A stretch of 64,000 nt of DNA from Batillaria attramentaria (GCA_018292915.2 JACVVK020000224.1:92501-156500), one strand, 5' to 3'. Shown: positions 1 through 12,839, counted from the first letter of the stretch. The notes: generated from the sequence alone by a model not told the origin. Made by a program: numbers and translations.

Positions 1-588
1 CTTGGCCGATCGCTACAGGTTCCCTGTTGTCAGTGTGTGTCGTGTTGTGTAGACACATGGTCGCCGTTTGGACGGAAGGGAAACACAACAGCCTGCCGTA
101 TTTACCGCGCTCCCCGCCACTGTCTGTCTGTCTGCCCCCCTCCTAAACAATCCCATGCGGCCCCCACCCCTCACCGCCCCCCTCCCCCTCCCCCCTCCCC
201 AAGTGACCTGCCAAGGTCCCAGGTCTCGCTTGTTGGAAAAGGAAGCACGGTACACGCTCAGAGAAGATTTGTGGACTTGAGTTTTGTCAAGGCCATTCTT
301 CAAAAGGTGCTGACGTTTCATTCACGAAACAGCCTTGTGTCGTAATGGCTCAGTAGTGAATGAATGGTTACTAGACCGTCGACAGTGGCAATGCTGTTCC
401 AGGGTCTTGACGAACGACAACCTGAATTGTGACCTGATAGGCTCATGCTTTCGTGCTGCCCAGAGAGCGTGTAAGCGTACTATACGTGCTTTCTGTGCTC
501 ACTGCAAGTTTTTAGGAACGGAGGCCGAATCAGTTGGGAGGTGTCAGCTCGACGGCGGAACCCTGCATTTGTACCCCCGCCCTCCCCC

Positions 589-684
589 GACCACACACAC
601 ACACACACACACACACACCACACACACACACACACACACACCACACACACACACACACACACGCACGCACGCACGCACACATTC
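589..684. repeat. (AC)n then (GCAC)n microsatellite
   Basis: Mostly AC dinucleotides broken by CC, ending in a short (GCAC) run. Confidence 0.95.
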
Positions 685-3240
685 ACGAATATGTATACGT
701 TTTCAAAGTTGTGATTTGAATTTGAGGATTGCGACGATCAATTCTGCAACTTGAAGATGCTCACAAATGGGAAAGGAACACATGAATACGTGGTAATTAG
801 GATAACATTCCGCAAATGCATGATGACGAACCAACAACATTGGACTCCAAAATTGATATGGACGCCTGATCTCTAATGGGATCTTTGCCCTGTAGCATTT
901 TAACTACCCCCCCCCCCCCACACACACACACACACACATTTCCGCCTCTTGCTCTCTCTCGTCTGACATCTCGTTCACAGCGTGGTGTGTACCGACATGG
1001 TTATCCGATCCTGGACAGAGTTTCCTCCCTCATCGATCTCCATCGACAGTTTCTCACCTCCCCTCGCCACGCCTCGGTCTTGGCGAAACTTTCCCCCTGG
1101 TTGCTAGCAGCACGGTATGGAGAACAAATACTCGGCTGACAATGCGAGTTTGCGGGACAGTGCTTGCCCATTTGGGGGCTGCCCTGCGCCGCCCTTCTCT
1201 TTTTCCACTTTTGTTACTCGCCATGTTTTCCGGGGGGAGTTTGTAAGGTTAGGCCGATATTGGTATTGGTTATGGATGATAATGGTATCGGTTGTGGGTC
1301 ATATTGATATTTGTCACAGGTGAGGGTGGAGAAGGAAGGGTATGTCAAGTTCTGGTAGTGAAGATCAGTGTAGTGTCTGCGCCGGGGATTTTTAGTTGAG
1401 TTCGGTACGATTCGCAGCTTTAGTATAGCCGATTGGAACTGATATTCTAGACCATTCATCTCCTCTAACACTAAAATGAGACAGTCACTCACTAAGTTAT
1501 TTACGAGCAATAAAGTATTTTTGATTTGATTTTGATTTGACTGTAACCAGTAAAAATCCACACGGTTACAAGGGTGCATATATTGTTACGAGGCTAATAC
1601 CAAAACTGGCCACCACAGCTTTTCTCCCTCCCATCATATGATAGGCAGGCCACGGCATGTCCATTTGGCCAAATAATGATGCTTCTTTTCCATGGGCCGG
1701 CTTTTAGCGGACCGCTCGTTACAGCAACTCGCTAGAATTTGATCGTAGCCTAGGTAAACACGTGGCTTTTGTGGCAGGCCCGTGCACTGTGCAAATATCA
1801 GGCCGAGGCTTGAGCCTCGTTCGAGGGCCACACGCAAAAGCAAGCGTCGATATGGCGAAGAAAAGAATCGCGGATGCTCCGCTATTTTTTGCCAGGGCCC
1901 AAAATGGAAGAAAAACGGTCAGAAAATAACAACGCGGGCGAAAATCGTTACCAACTCCCCCAGCCTCTTGGGAGACTCTGGAAACATATTGAAATTCAGA
2001 AATAGTCGCTTCGGGGATTCGGCGGCTGTATGGTTGTTTGGGTTAGAGGGAAGTTTCCACCATCCAGATGTGTTGTTTTTTGGGGCGCGGGGAAGGATTA
2101 AACCAGTTTGTTAAGTCTCTTGACCTCCATCTCATGAAAGCAACCTAATCACAGTAGCAAACTGATGCAAACATTTCGCTCTGTGTTGTCGGTCCGTTCT
2201 AGAAGACACTTGGCCAGGAGTCTTCAAGTGCTCACGCGAAAATCGAAGCAGAGTTTTAGGGCGAGTAAATATTGTTTACTTGGAGAAGTGCACATCCCCG
2301 CTACAGGCTAACAAATTGTAACTGGTTTTGGTTCAGTTGTGTAACGGCGTTGAGGAATCGAGGCGAGATATTTTCAGACCAGTTGTGTAAAGCACACGAT
2401 TTTTGACCCAGGGGATGATAATTCGTTATATGCGTTCTTCTGGTTTGTTTTCTTGTGGTAAACATAGGAAAGAAAACAAGCAACCAGCCAAACAACCACA
2501 ACAAAAACAAAACAAAAAAGAAATCGGGTGTAGCTATGCGTAATTGTTTAACTTTCCTCATAATATTTGTCACTGGGACTACTGTCACTATGAACACGCC
2601 TGCTACAGACATAGGTTTTGAACAGTTTAGTTTCTTTTGGTCTGAAAATCTGCCAAAGTGGAAACTTGTAACACTAAAAAAATAAATAAATAAATAAATA
2701 AAAAAATTAAAAAAAAAAAAGGAAAGAAAAAGAGAAAGGTGTCTTCTTTTTGTCCGCGAGCTCACAACAATGTACAATTACATTGTTAGCTTCCTGTCTC
2801 TACGTTAGCAAATAAACCTTCGCGAGGGGAAATTCCGTTTTCTGCAGTGAGATTAATGAAATTGGTTCCCTTCGTTTGCATTAATGAAATCCCTCTGACA
2901 CTGTACATGTATAATTGATTCTCATTTCTAACACGCCACTTACATTAATCAATAATGAATGTGCTTCGTGTGTGTGGGTTTCCTTTCCATCTATTTTATC
3001 TGCAGCATACGTTTTGGACCAATTACTGTTGCTGGCTCGGGGCAGCCCGTGAGTGACCATGTGTGTCCGTTCCACTGTGAGTGGCCATTAACGTTGATCA
3101 GAAATGGTCAGGCAAACACACGCGATCGATCCTTGCGGCCGGGCTGTGCGGCACTTCTCTCATCGAACAGATTGATACATTGTATTTCTCGCAACACTTG
3201 TACGTTTACTGAGCAAACAGCCGCGGGGTTTTGATAATAC

Positions 3241-3278
3241 GCTTCTCTCTCTCTCTCCCTCCCTCCCTCCCTCCCTCT

Positions 3279-3350
<72 letters not shown>
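3241..3350. repeat. (TC)n/(CCCT)n followed by (GT)n microsatellite
   Basis: A pyrimidine-rich CT/CCCT run leads directly into an uninterrupted GT tract of about 60 bp. Confidence 0.95.
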
Positions 3351-3578
3351 CTCCCTCCCCCTCCATCTTTCTGTGTCTCTCTCTGCTTGTCTGTCTGTCT
3401 CCACATACAGAGTACAAAATGTTTCAGAAGCATGTTTTTTCGCTCCAGTGATTTCGCACTCGCGTTTATTGAACCAGGGAGAAATTGTGGGGGAAAGTTC
3501 CCGGTAAATATCCTGAGGCTGTTGCAGTCGTTCTGATCAATCTCTCTCTCTCTCTCATATCGTGGCACCACACACGGG

Positions 3579-3582
<4 letters not shown>

Positions 3583-3652
<70 letters not shown>
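3583..3652. repeat. (AC)n microsatellite
   Basis: Long AC tract of nearly 70 bp, preceded by a short (TC)n run at 3541-3557. Confidence 0.95.
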
Positions 3653-3653
<1 letters not shown>

Positions 3654-3707
3654 TCTCTACACGTCTGTCTACACCAGTACACGCGAGAGTCGGGGAAATC
3701 GTTTTCA

Positions 3708-3905
3708 GCTGGTAGAGTTTTGGACAGTCAGTGCTTGGGTCATGGCATGGGTTCGATTCTGACTAGGAGCTAGATCGTGTCGTGAACGGGAGGTTTAACT
3801 ATGGTTCTCACAGCTGAGTAATTGGACTAACTAGGATCCCAAACCTTATGCTGACTTCTTTCCTCCCTGCCTCGTCTCTGTTGATAATGATAATAATAAT
3901 AATAA
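3708..3905 (+). mobile_element. Possible tRNA-derived SINE with AAT tail
   Basis: The sequence from about 3708 has an A-box-like GGTAGAG segment and, about 45 bp on, a B-box-like GGTTCGATTC. It ends in an (AAT)n run at 3884-3905. That is the layout of a tRNA-derived SINE, but I found no second copy of this exact family in the window. Confidence 0.3.
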
Positions 3906-4694
3906 CCCTTACGTAGTGGAAAAAGCTAGTCGAGGGTTCAGATCAGCAAGGAAGTAAGCAAGCGAGCATCCAACCCTTAATACGCATTTCGTTTCCTAGA
4001 TCATCCAACCCTGTTGTTTTGTGTCCGTCCCTCCAGACACTGATTGATAAATAAAGTTTGGAGTTGGAAAAAAAAAATCCCTCATCACGACAGACACACA
4101 GGTAGTGATGAATGACCCAGCATTCGTAGCGGCGTCCTCAGCTCAGGTACACTAGGTTCACTCCCCCCCCCCCACCTCCCACCCCCACCCCCTGGCGATT
4201 GCCTCGACCCGGTCTAACGTGACCTCATCAGAATAACTCCGCCGTTGTGGTCGGGCCACCTCGCGACCGAAACCTCGTGGTGCTGGAAGCAGAGTGCGGC
4301 GGAGGTTGTTGGCAGGCGTGACGTGGTCGCTGAGTGCCCGGCTGAGAAAGCCCGAAAAGCCTAATGGACCCAACACGTGGGGACGTGAAATGGTTTGCTT
4401 CTGAGGTAATTTATCACCTCGCTGACGATCTGTTACAGGCTGCACTAGAAGCCCCGAGACGAACGAACAAACGGACAGACGGACTTACGTGAGTTAGGGA
4501 AATTGCGGCGATGCAGGTGTGAAGGAAGATGTAATCTGGACAGACTAATCCACCCCCCCCCCCCCCCGTCCGACCTGTCTCTCAATTAGGCATGATCGTG
4601 CGAAAAGGGTTTTTTACTACAGCTCTGGGAGTAGTTTTGGATTCGAACGTGATTGAAAATAAAAGCGCGGGTTTAGTTCTCATCTGCTTCAGTA

Positions 4695-4695
<1 letters not shown>

Positions 4696-4756
<61 letters not shown>

Positions 4757-4764
4757 GCACGCAT
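4696..4764. repeat. (AC)n then (GCAC)n microsatellite
   Basis: Uninterrupted AC tract ending in three GCAC units. Confidence 0.95.
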
Positions 4765-5227
4765 AGAACTAGATTTGTTTCATTTCAGGGAGAGCAGGGT
4801 AAGGCGTCGCCCGGATCAAAAGCGTTTGCATGTCCCCTTCCCCGTTCCATTTCACCTTATCTTCAAGCCACAACTCCTTGTAGGATAAAGAAAGTGGCTG
4901 ACGTTAAAATTTAATATCTCCGTCGTCAAGTCACCGTTCACTTCATTCACACAAAAGACGACTTGCACCAGTAGCTACCCATGAGCGATCGTGGCGAGAC
5001 ACACGGCACAATAGTCCTGTCGTTGAATTGTCTGAATCATCTCCAGTAGCTTGAGGGCGGGTTAGGGAGAACGCGAATGTGATATGGAATACATTTGTAA
5101 CATTACCTATGTCACTTTCAGTTCCGTAAACTTGAAGCGATTAATTTATCCCCGACGCACGTACAGCGAATCGGTTATGGGGGCCAGTCCCCCCCTTGGG
5201 CAAAACTACATGCTGACGTTTGAAAGT

Positions 5228-5560
5228 GCAGCCAAATGAATTCATAATCATTCGAGTCTCTTTTCCAAGGCCTTCTCCACGGGGTGTAGTCGAAAATGGA
5301 TGGGAGTGTTTCCGGTGCTGCTCCGCTTCAACATTTTAGACATTAATTTCTCCTACGCAAAGCCATGTTGGAAATTTGAGCATGCACACTGTCTTTGCAA
5401 TGTAGTAACGCGTTAGTGGAAGTCGTTGTCTGGTTGATAAACGGCGGTGCTACTTTTGAAGCGAAGTAGCACCGAAAACACTCGCGCCCATTTTGACTAC
5501 ACCCCGCGGCGCAGCCAAATAATTCATAATCATTCGAGTCTCTTTTTTCCAGGGCCTTCA
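5228..5560. mobile_element. MITE with long TIRs inside a direct repeat (family T)
   Basis: The MITE occupies 5281-5505. Its left end (GGGGTGTAGTCGAAAATGG) is matched in reverse at the right end (CATTTTGACTACACCCC), and the inverted similarity runs for about 50 bp to the TTGAAG/CTTCAA motif. A near-identical direct repeat of about 48 bp (5228-5276 and 5511-5560) flanks it. Two further copies of this family lie at 40512-41773 (with a THAP ORF) and 47046-47490, and all share the internal GTCTTTG...TGTAG(T/C)AAC segment. Confidence 0.85.
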
Positions 5561-6053
5561 AATCCATGTTACCCTGGCGTGATGATTGTGTCGAGATATA
5601 TGCGCGGTATGGCCAGTTTTGTTTTCGCGGCTGGAATGGAGTTGAAAGGTGACGACTAGGGAATATGACGGGGAATAAATTGCGGGGTGATTATAGGCTG
5701 GGGTCGCGGGGTAGGGAGCAGCTAATTTATAGAGGCCAACTGGGTGATTCATTTCCTCTCTCTCTCCCCCCTCCCCCCCTCTCTCTTTCAGATCTGTAGG
5801 GCATCGCTCTGTAATGACGGAATACCCACCACATGTACCGTGTGACGCAAAGAGCGTGAACAATTTAATAAAAGATAAAGGAGAAAAAAAATGGTGGAAA
5901 ATGATGCATTCAGTGCAATATCACGTTGCCACTTGACTTCGCTCGCCCGTGAGCCTCAGACAAACATTCAAATAAACGAATCAGAAATGAAAGATGTTTG
6001 TCCAGGAGTGATGTGTTTGCATGACTGCGGCACTTGATGCAGTCAAGTTAGAC

Positions 6054-6084
<31 letters not shown>

Positions 6085-6110
6085 TGTGTGCGTGCGTGCG
6101 TGCGTGCGAG
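6054..6110. repeat. (GT)n/(GCGT)n microsatellite
   Basis: GT tract changing to CGTG units and then GA. Confidence 0.9.
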
Positions 6111-6127
6111 AGAGAGAGGGTGAGTGG

Positions 6128-6236
6128 GTGTCTGAGGATTTAACGTCCTTTTCCACCAGATACGGGTGATACCATAACCAAAGACGGGGCAACGATGAAA
6201 AAGCCAGCACAAATATTAGGCTCCAGCCGGGATACG

Positions 6237-6240
<4 letters not shown>
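6128..6240 (-). mobile_element. SINE-a fragment (tRNA-derived, head truncated)
   Basis: This matches the tail half of the SINE-a family seen at 31171, 33797, 37121 and 50808: the landmarks TTTAACGTCCTTTTCCACC, GACGGGGCAACGATGAAAAA and CCAGCCGGGATACGAACT. It stops at the B box, where a (GA)n run begins. Confidence 0.85.

Positions 6241-6300
<60 letters not shown>
6239..6300. repeat. (GA)n microsatellite
   Basis: About 60 bp of uninterrupted GA between a SINE-a fragment and the core repeat at 6302. Confidence 0.95.
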
Positions 6301-6301
<1 letters not shown>

Positions 6302-6302
<1 letters not shown>

Positions 6303-6429
6303 CACACATAGTTACGCAAATAACTTTTTGCATGCATAACTAATGAGATTCGCGGCTTTGAAATGTCAGATAAACCATTTTCATAAACAGCTGTATAATG
6401 TTAACAAAAGGTTTGTCGCTACCTCCCAC

Positions 6430-6432
<3 letters not shown>
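6302..6432. repeat. Dispersed repeat core, inverted copy at 63.3 kb
   Basis: About 130 bp (landmarks GAGATTCGCGGCTTTGAAAT, AACCATTTTCATAAACAGCT and GTTTGTCGCTACCTCCCACT) reappears in reverse complement at 63296-63430 with only scattered differences. Both copies abut a (GA)n/(TC)n tract, so the core and its purine-pyrimidine repeat probably belong to one element. Confidence 0.85.
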
Positions 6433-6475
<43 letters not shown>

Positions 6476-7049
6476 CAATTTTGGAACTTTCGGATTAGAG
6501 GAAAATCAGCTTGCCCTTTTGGCTTTGTGTTTTCAGACTCGGCGTATTAGGTTCACAAAACAATCATGCGCATACACAGCCTGTTAATGACATAGAAGTG
6601 TAAAAAAAGAAAAAAAAATCCGAACGATTTCTCGTAGAAGGAAAATTAAACCCATGCCTCGAGTTTAATTCGGGAGTGAATCACGTTTTGCACCAGAGAA
6701 AATCTCAGCGCCCCACACCTCCACCCCCGCACTGTGCGAGCCACCATTTTCTGTTGCCAGTCAAGTTGCGGACAACGTGTGCAGTTGGTGCAAGGGAAAC
6801 TGTCTGCTGGCTTCAGCCCCCTGTATCGATACAGATCGCACAAAACTGCGTTTGTTTGGGACAGTTACACAAGCCGCCAGCCTCTGGCGAGTTTTCTCTC
6901 AACACACGCTGTCAGACTCAGTGGGGCTTTTTGTCAGGACGAAATGACGACAAGTGAATACAGATCTCTCCCCCCCCCCCACCCCACACACTTTCAGGGA
7001 GGGAGGGTGTGCTATTGAATGGAGGGGGGAGAGGTGTGGAGGAGAGGTG

Positions 7050-7052
<3 letters not shown>

Positions 7053-7138
<86 letters not shown>

Positions 7139-7161
7139 AGAGAGAGAGAGAGAGAGAGATC
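7053..7161. repeat. (AC)n then (GA)n microsatellite
   Basis: An AC tract of about 80 bp passes straight into about 25 bp of GA. Confidence 0.95.
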
Positions 7162-8884
7162 CATTTCAGACTGTGATGTAAACCAAACTGCCTGCGTGCG
7201 TCATAATTAAAGTGCACCCCTATTTTTATGTTGTGGGTACAGAGACAAGCTGAATTACGACACACGGCCGCAGGGCACGGGTGATGATCCCTCGGCAGTA
7301 AATATTGTGTAACCTCATTGTTCGATGGACGGTAATGTATTCTGCGTGCCAGGTCTATCAGTTCTGGGCTATCCAAAAAGAGGACAAACGTATTGTAAAC
7401 TTGATTAAATCGGCCATGAAGTCCGACCTTTCCTTTACCCCGTAGCGATGCATGATTTTTCATGTTTTATTTATGCTGTGGGTGGGGGGGGGGAGTGTTG
7501 ATATGTAATATTGTTTTAAAACAACAACAAAAATCGGGGCTGTTTGGGGAAAAAATTTCTCTGTCCGACTGCCTTCTGCTAAGGAACGTACACGTTCGTA
7601 TCGATCTATCCGATTTTTTCACTGGTCACAAACCTATTAACTTCTTAAGCTGGACCGGGCTCCCAAAAAGACACGGTCTCTATCTCAATTTCACGCATGA
7701 ACGACTCGCTTCATCTGCACGCGCCGCTAAGAACCGCAACCCATGGCCAAGCAGCCGTGCCGACCGGAGAGCCTGAAAACGCCTATCGACCACTGGAGTA
7801 TCAATGTCACTTCTGTCAACCACCCCTTACTGTGACGGGTGGCAGGAGAGGAAACGACGGCCATGTACCTGCAAATGGGGGAGACATGCGATCCTGTCTG
7901 CTGACGAAGTTGGCCGAATAACAGAAATGTGCCGGGTCTACAGTGTTACAGTGGCCGGGCCCACGCCTGCCTCCGCAAACACCAATTTGTGTTGTGTCAT
8001 TAGGGTCCCGGGTTTTTATTTGGTGGCGTGGCGGAGTCACTTCTTTCCACGTTCGTTGTTCTAGGATGCCTAGTATCTCTCGCGCTCTCTCTTTTCAGGT
8101 TTATTTCTTTTTGTGGTAGTGTAGCAACGGCAAGTTTGAAAATGGTCTTCGTGTGCTTGTGACTTCTTCCGTTGTAAAATAAAGCGTTATCGTTATCCCT
8201 CTGTCTCTCTCTGTGGTGACTGTAAAACGATAATAAAAGCCGATGTACATAACCTTACAAGTTGACAAATTTTTCTCGGGAACACACACACACACACACG
8301 CGCGTCCATTAGTGAGCGTCATATCGCACTGCCCCCCCGCCCGCCCCCCCCCCCTCCCTCCCCGGAAACCTAAGATGGAGCGAGTGAATGACGCAGCAAA
8401 TAGACACAGGATCTTCCCACGGCCCTCCAGCCGCCACATTAGGAACTTTTACAACTGATGTAACCGATTAATGGTGTTTGATTCATCTGAGGTAACATTT
8501 ATAGCGGGTTGGTATCAATTTCTCACCCCTCTCGCCCAGTCCTTGGTTGTTTGGTAACAGTGCCTCCGATATATGGACAGTGCCGGTGAGAGTGGGTCTG
8601 ATTGTGACAGTAGCCCGTGCTCGAGTCTGTCTGTGTGTGTGTGTGCGGGAAGATTTATGGCTGTGAGGTTGAAATCAAATGGATGTGATGATAGTTGTGG
8701 GTTCAACATGCACGTTGTAAACCGACCCAGGAAAAAGGTGTCCGTGCAGTGCGGTGAGTGCTGTGTAGACCCTCGATAAAAGATTTATTTCCGAACGCAC
8801 ACTCTACAGCTTCTATGATTTATACTGTCCTAAATTTTGATCTCAGGGTCTACATTTGAACTTAGTGCTTTAGAAATGAGAAAT

Positions 8885-8916
8885 TGTGTGTGTGTATGTG
8901 TGTGTGTGTGTGTGTC

Positions 8917-8968
<52 letters not shown>

Positions 8969-8970
8969 CG
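8885..8970. repeat. (GT)n/(GC) alternating microsatellite
   Basis: GT runs ending in alternating GC/GT (purine-pyrimidine alternation), followed by a poly-A patch at 8995-9006. Confidence 0.95.
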
Positions 8971-9053
8971 CGCACGCTACAGCGTGTCTTTCTTTAAAAA
9001 AAAAAACCACCCAAACATAACAACAACGACAAAAAACCCCAGAAACATTATTG

Positions 9054-10259
9054 CTACTTGTTACCCATTCGGTATTTGTCTACTGTTTGCACATGTTCAT
9101 TGATGTCAGTGTAGTAGAGATGTACTGTTTTCCAATTCCAAAACATTTTGTGGGTCTCCACCCACACTGATCCACGCCTCACAATGTGCTTGGTGTTGAC
9201 AACATACATGAGGAAAAATCGGGACCTTAAGAGGCTGTAAATATGAAAGTGAAGCAGTTGAAAATTAATTGTCTCTTTTGACAGGAAAATGCAGAAATGT
9301 TTCAGCACTAACCGAATAGGTTTTTTTTTTCAACTTGCTGTTTCTCCGACTAGTGTAGCACTGTACTCTGTCTCCGCGCTGCTGTTCATTTTACAGTCGT
9401 AGTGTACAGCCACCACGTTTTGTGAATCAGTTAGGGAGGAGAGCGATCGCCAAATGTGTACAGGCTGAGGGCACCCCATCAGTGTGTTTGTCAGTACTGG
9501 CATTAGTCAGAGATTAGGGGGTAGAAAAAGCAATGGAGAGAAATACATGGGGGCGGGCGGGCGGGGGGGTTGGGGTGATGCAGCTGACATTGGCTTGCAC
9601 TCAGTTGAGATTGTTGGTGTTGACAACTACTTCCCACAGGTGCTCAGCCTGGGTAGTTCGGTGAACTGAAACTAAGCCTGGCGGCGTTATTTTTAGCCAT
9701 GTCACATGGAATTGGAGCGTGATACGATGTAGGGCATGCAAGTTTTAAGGCGACCGACGGGGATGGTTAAAGCACAGTTGATAAATCTGTCGGGTCTCAC
9801 TGTCTTTGACACCCCCCCCCCCCCAAATAAAAACAAGATGGCCACCAGCCCAATATGTTGTTTCCATTCAATGACCTGCTGTAGTCACAGTCGTAGTCGT
9901 TGTGTCATGTATGCAGCCCGCGCGCACACGCCGGAACGCAAGCTCTCTGACATCAAGCATGCTGACATAAAGAAAGTACTGAAAACCCTTATCGTGCCTC
10001 TATGCACTTGCAAAAACCCAAACACATGAGGTCGTGTGAGCTCGCCTAGCTGGTTGACGTCACAACTTGTTGGCGTATGCGAGGTTCTACATGGGTGAAT
10101 GAATTCTTGTAATAAAGTCGTTCCCCTTTGACAGAGTTACTTCCCGCAGACCTGACTGACAGACGATTGCTTACTGGTATCGGAGAAGAGACCCCCTCTC
10201 TCTCTCTCTCGCCTTAGACGCGCGCTTGCCCGCGGACGCACGCACCCCCCCCCCCCCCC

Positions 10260-10333
<74 letters not shown>

Positions 10334-11730
10334 TATGCAAAGACCTTGGAATCAGAAAGACGCGTCACTCCTGCCCTCGTAAGAGAGACATATAGCGGGA
10401 CAACGCGAAGAGTTGTCTGCCCGCATTAGCGCGCATCCTAGATCTGGCCCCAATAGTGACAGCATGGCGGAAAGTGGAAAGCGATCACAAAAGCATGCAA
10501 TTGTGTTCTGCGCCGAATTGTTCAAATAACAGACAAATATAAACGGGGAAATACTTCTTTTGGTATTCTTGTTGAAAAACAAACTTTTTTTTTCGCTTTC
10601 TTGTGAAAAAAAAAAAAAAACCTCAAGTGGTACGTGTGCATGCAGTGTAAACTAACAGTAAACACACGCGGCTGACGCAGATACAGCGTAATTTTTTTCC
10701 CTGACAACTTTACAAATCACGGTGACTTAAATTGTGCTAGCGTCTACCTGCATCTAAATTCAGAACACACACACAGAACAAAATCATCCGGCTGAACTTC
10801 ATTCTAACCATTGTAAAACCATATCACAACATAGAATCTGCTGGATCGTCGGTCGCAGATATGATTAATGCTGAGTTAGCAGGAAGTATTCAGCGGATGC
10901 GTCCATCTTTGGATCTCTCGCACATTCGATCTTTCTGTGTTCCGTACTAGTTTTACTTGAACACATCGAACGAAATGCACTGCGTAGCCTACGTACAGCA
11001 GTGAAAGCCAAACTAGATCTTTCGTTCGTCCTCCGGAACTTTGAGAGTACTTATGTTTTCCATAGGCCTAAAACACATGCGAAATATATGGGGGGAGACC
11101 ACCTGTCAGTCGCTGACATCTTCGTTTTTGTTTATTTTCTTAAAATGTTTTACGGCGGCTAGTGTAGGGTTGGGTCAAACAACTGCGTAGATCTGCGGGA
11201 TGCGCGCTACAACTCTTACGCGTTGTCCCTCAAAGGGAGGTAAGTGAACTATCTTTATGTTTCCAAGATCTTTGCATTATGCTTCTGAGTGTGAGTCAGT
11301 GGCAAAAACGAAACCCACTGAAATTCCCGCTTTCCACATGTCAAGTTGTAGAGACTCTTGCGAAAAGATACTGCATTTCGATGCAAAATAATTTCTAGAC
11401 CATCCCAGAACATGCTGGTGCAGTAACGTCAGTAGATTACGTCACCTTGGAGAGATTTCGAGCCTTCCAGTAAGTTGAGGAATGTTCTAGATCTTACCTG
11501 TTCAGTTCGTAAGCAGCCCTGCACAGCGTTCTGGATTCTTCTTCTTTCATGAATTTGTTCTCCGCGCATATTCTGTTCATAAAGTATTGGAGTTGTAGTC
11601 TGTTGTATCCCGTATCATCTCTGCGAGTGCACGATGATGGCGACATAGCATAAGTAAAATACAACACCACGTCTCCAAACAGAGGAATTCCGAAAGAAAG
11701 TGGCGAGACACCCCCAAGAAAAAACAGCAT
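9054..11730 (-). CDS. Putative two-exon gene, unrecognised product
   Basis: Two - strand exons join in frame: exon 1 at 11498-11730 and exon 2 at 9054-9234. Exon 1 ends AAC AG followed by a strong donor (GTAAGA). Exon 2 follows a good acceptor (ATATTTACAG). The junction makes an AGC serine codon, and translation stops at TAG (9054-9056). The product is 137 aa from the ATG at 11730, or 109 aa from an internal ATG at 11646 (MSPSSCTRRDD...). The first 28 residues of the longer form are hydrophobic and could be a signal or membrane segment. The rest is mixed charged and aromatic, with the motifs YFMNRICAENKF, RSRFFLMYVV and MFWNWKTVHLYY. I recognise no family. The codon-like character and matched phases argue for a real gene; the lack of homology leaves it tentative. 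Additional exons between the two are possible. Confidence 0.4.
9235..11497 (-). other. Putative intron of the - strand gene
   Basis: This contains an (AC)n tract, C-runs and poly-A patches, with no other convincing exon. A strong + strand donor-like site (GGGAG followed by GTAAGTG, exon side ending at 11239) could mark a 5' non-coding exon of the homeobox gene. Nothing else supports that. Confidence 0.35.
10250..10332. repeat. Poly-C then (AC)n microsatellite
   Basis: A run of about 14 C is followed by about 70 bp of AC. Confidence 0.95.
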
Positions 11731-11995
11731 CACGTCAATCAAACATGACGCACTTACTTTACGTCAGTGCGCGTGCGTCTCTTCTTCGATGTTTGTGAGG
11801 CGTGTGGCTTGCAGAGGAAATGTGCTGTGAGTACAAATTTTCGAGTCAACTGACGATAACGGCTGCAGTGAATTTTTCTAATTTTTTTGTATATTTTTTA
11901 TGGCACCCCAGGCTCATTATCTATGTATAGTAGGAGCGATTTTGAGATCTAAAGTGTGTTCACCAGCACTTTCATCAGGTACGGCTTACGCCAAA

Positions 11996-12556
11996 AGTAT
12001 AAAAGCGACAACCTCCAAAATTCACTTAGTTGAGAGTCCGTATTCATGCTATCTATGTCCCAAAAATGGAGTGGTTTAGGTAAATATTACGCCTTTAAAC
12101 GCCAGAAAGCCACTTTTTCTGAAAAGGGCGATAACTCGCAAATCATGTGTGCAATCGTATCTGGACCGGGCCTTCTATTCAACAATCTTGATTCATTTAG
12201 AAACCCCAAATTTGAAATCGATCGGTTCAGTATTTTTGGAGAAATAGGCATCTGAACTGGGTTCACATGCAATGTCAATTCAGGCTCGGTTTACATGAAA
12301 ACTATAAGAGCGACCATTTTCTAGTAGTGACTCTGTTCAGAGTCCGTATTCAAGCTATCTACTGCCAAAAAAATTGAGTGATTTAAGTAAATATTACGCC
12401 TGTACACGAAAGACAACCAACTTGTCTCAAAAGGGCGATAACTCCCAAATCACGTAAGCAATCATCACACGCTTGAATCGTCTAATGTAACATTTTGATA
12501 TATTTGGATACCCCAAATTTGAAGCCATTCGGTTAAGTATCTTCGAAGAAACGGGC
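11996..12556. repeat. Two-copy tandem repeat, period about 306 bp
   Basis: Copy 1 (11996-12252) and copy 2 (12300-12556) share in order GAGTCCGTATTCA(T/A)GCTATCT, GTAAATATTACGCCT, AAAAGGGCGATAACTC, CCCCAAATTTGAA and CGGTT(C/A)AGTAT. The copies are diverged, so the duplication is not recent. No coding function is seen. Confidence 0.85.
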
Positions 12557-12565
12557 CCGGACACA

Positions 12566-12566
<1 letters not shown>

Positions 12567-12627
<61 letters not shown>
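12567..12627. repeat. (AC)n microsatellite
   Basis: AC tract of about 57 bp. Confidence 0.95.
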
Positions 12628-12630
<3 letters not shown>

Positions 12631-12839
12631 TCCACACAGACGGCACTCACTGAGGAGGAGAAGTGCGTTCGGAACAGCATACATGCCAGCATCGATGACG
12701 CAGGTTTTCTTACGTCATTGTCAGAGTTACACTTGCAAAATCGTCTCTGCGGGAGATCGGCAGTGACGTGCGTTTGTACCACAGATGCTTGCCTATGAAC
12801 GTGGAAATTTTAGCCCGTCCTATTATGTTGTTTCCATTA

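Larger units (their letters stand above)
1..5227. other. Non-genic stretch with simple repeats
   Basis: I see no convincing coding exon on either strand. The stretch holds several microsatellites (listed separately), C-rich runs, and a possible tRNA-derived SINE near 3708-3905. It could be intergenic or an intron of a gene lying mostly outside the window. Confidence 0.6.
5561..9053. other. Non-genic stretch with repeats
   Basis: No supported exon. It contains a SINE fragment, (GA)n and (AC)n tracts, a core repeat shared with 63.3 kb, and C-rich runs. The short open frames around 7.7-8.06 kb show no recognisable domain. Confidence 0.55.

Noticed and set aside
7697..8064. Overlapping open frames with several Cys and His
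   Set aside because: No recognisable zinc-finger spacing or splice context. Left as non-genic.
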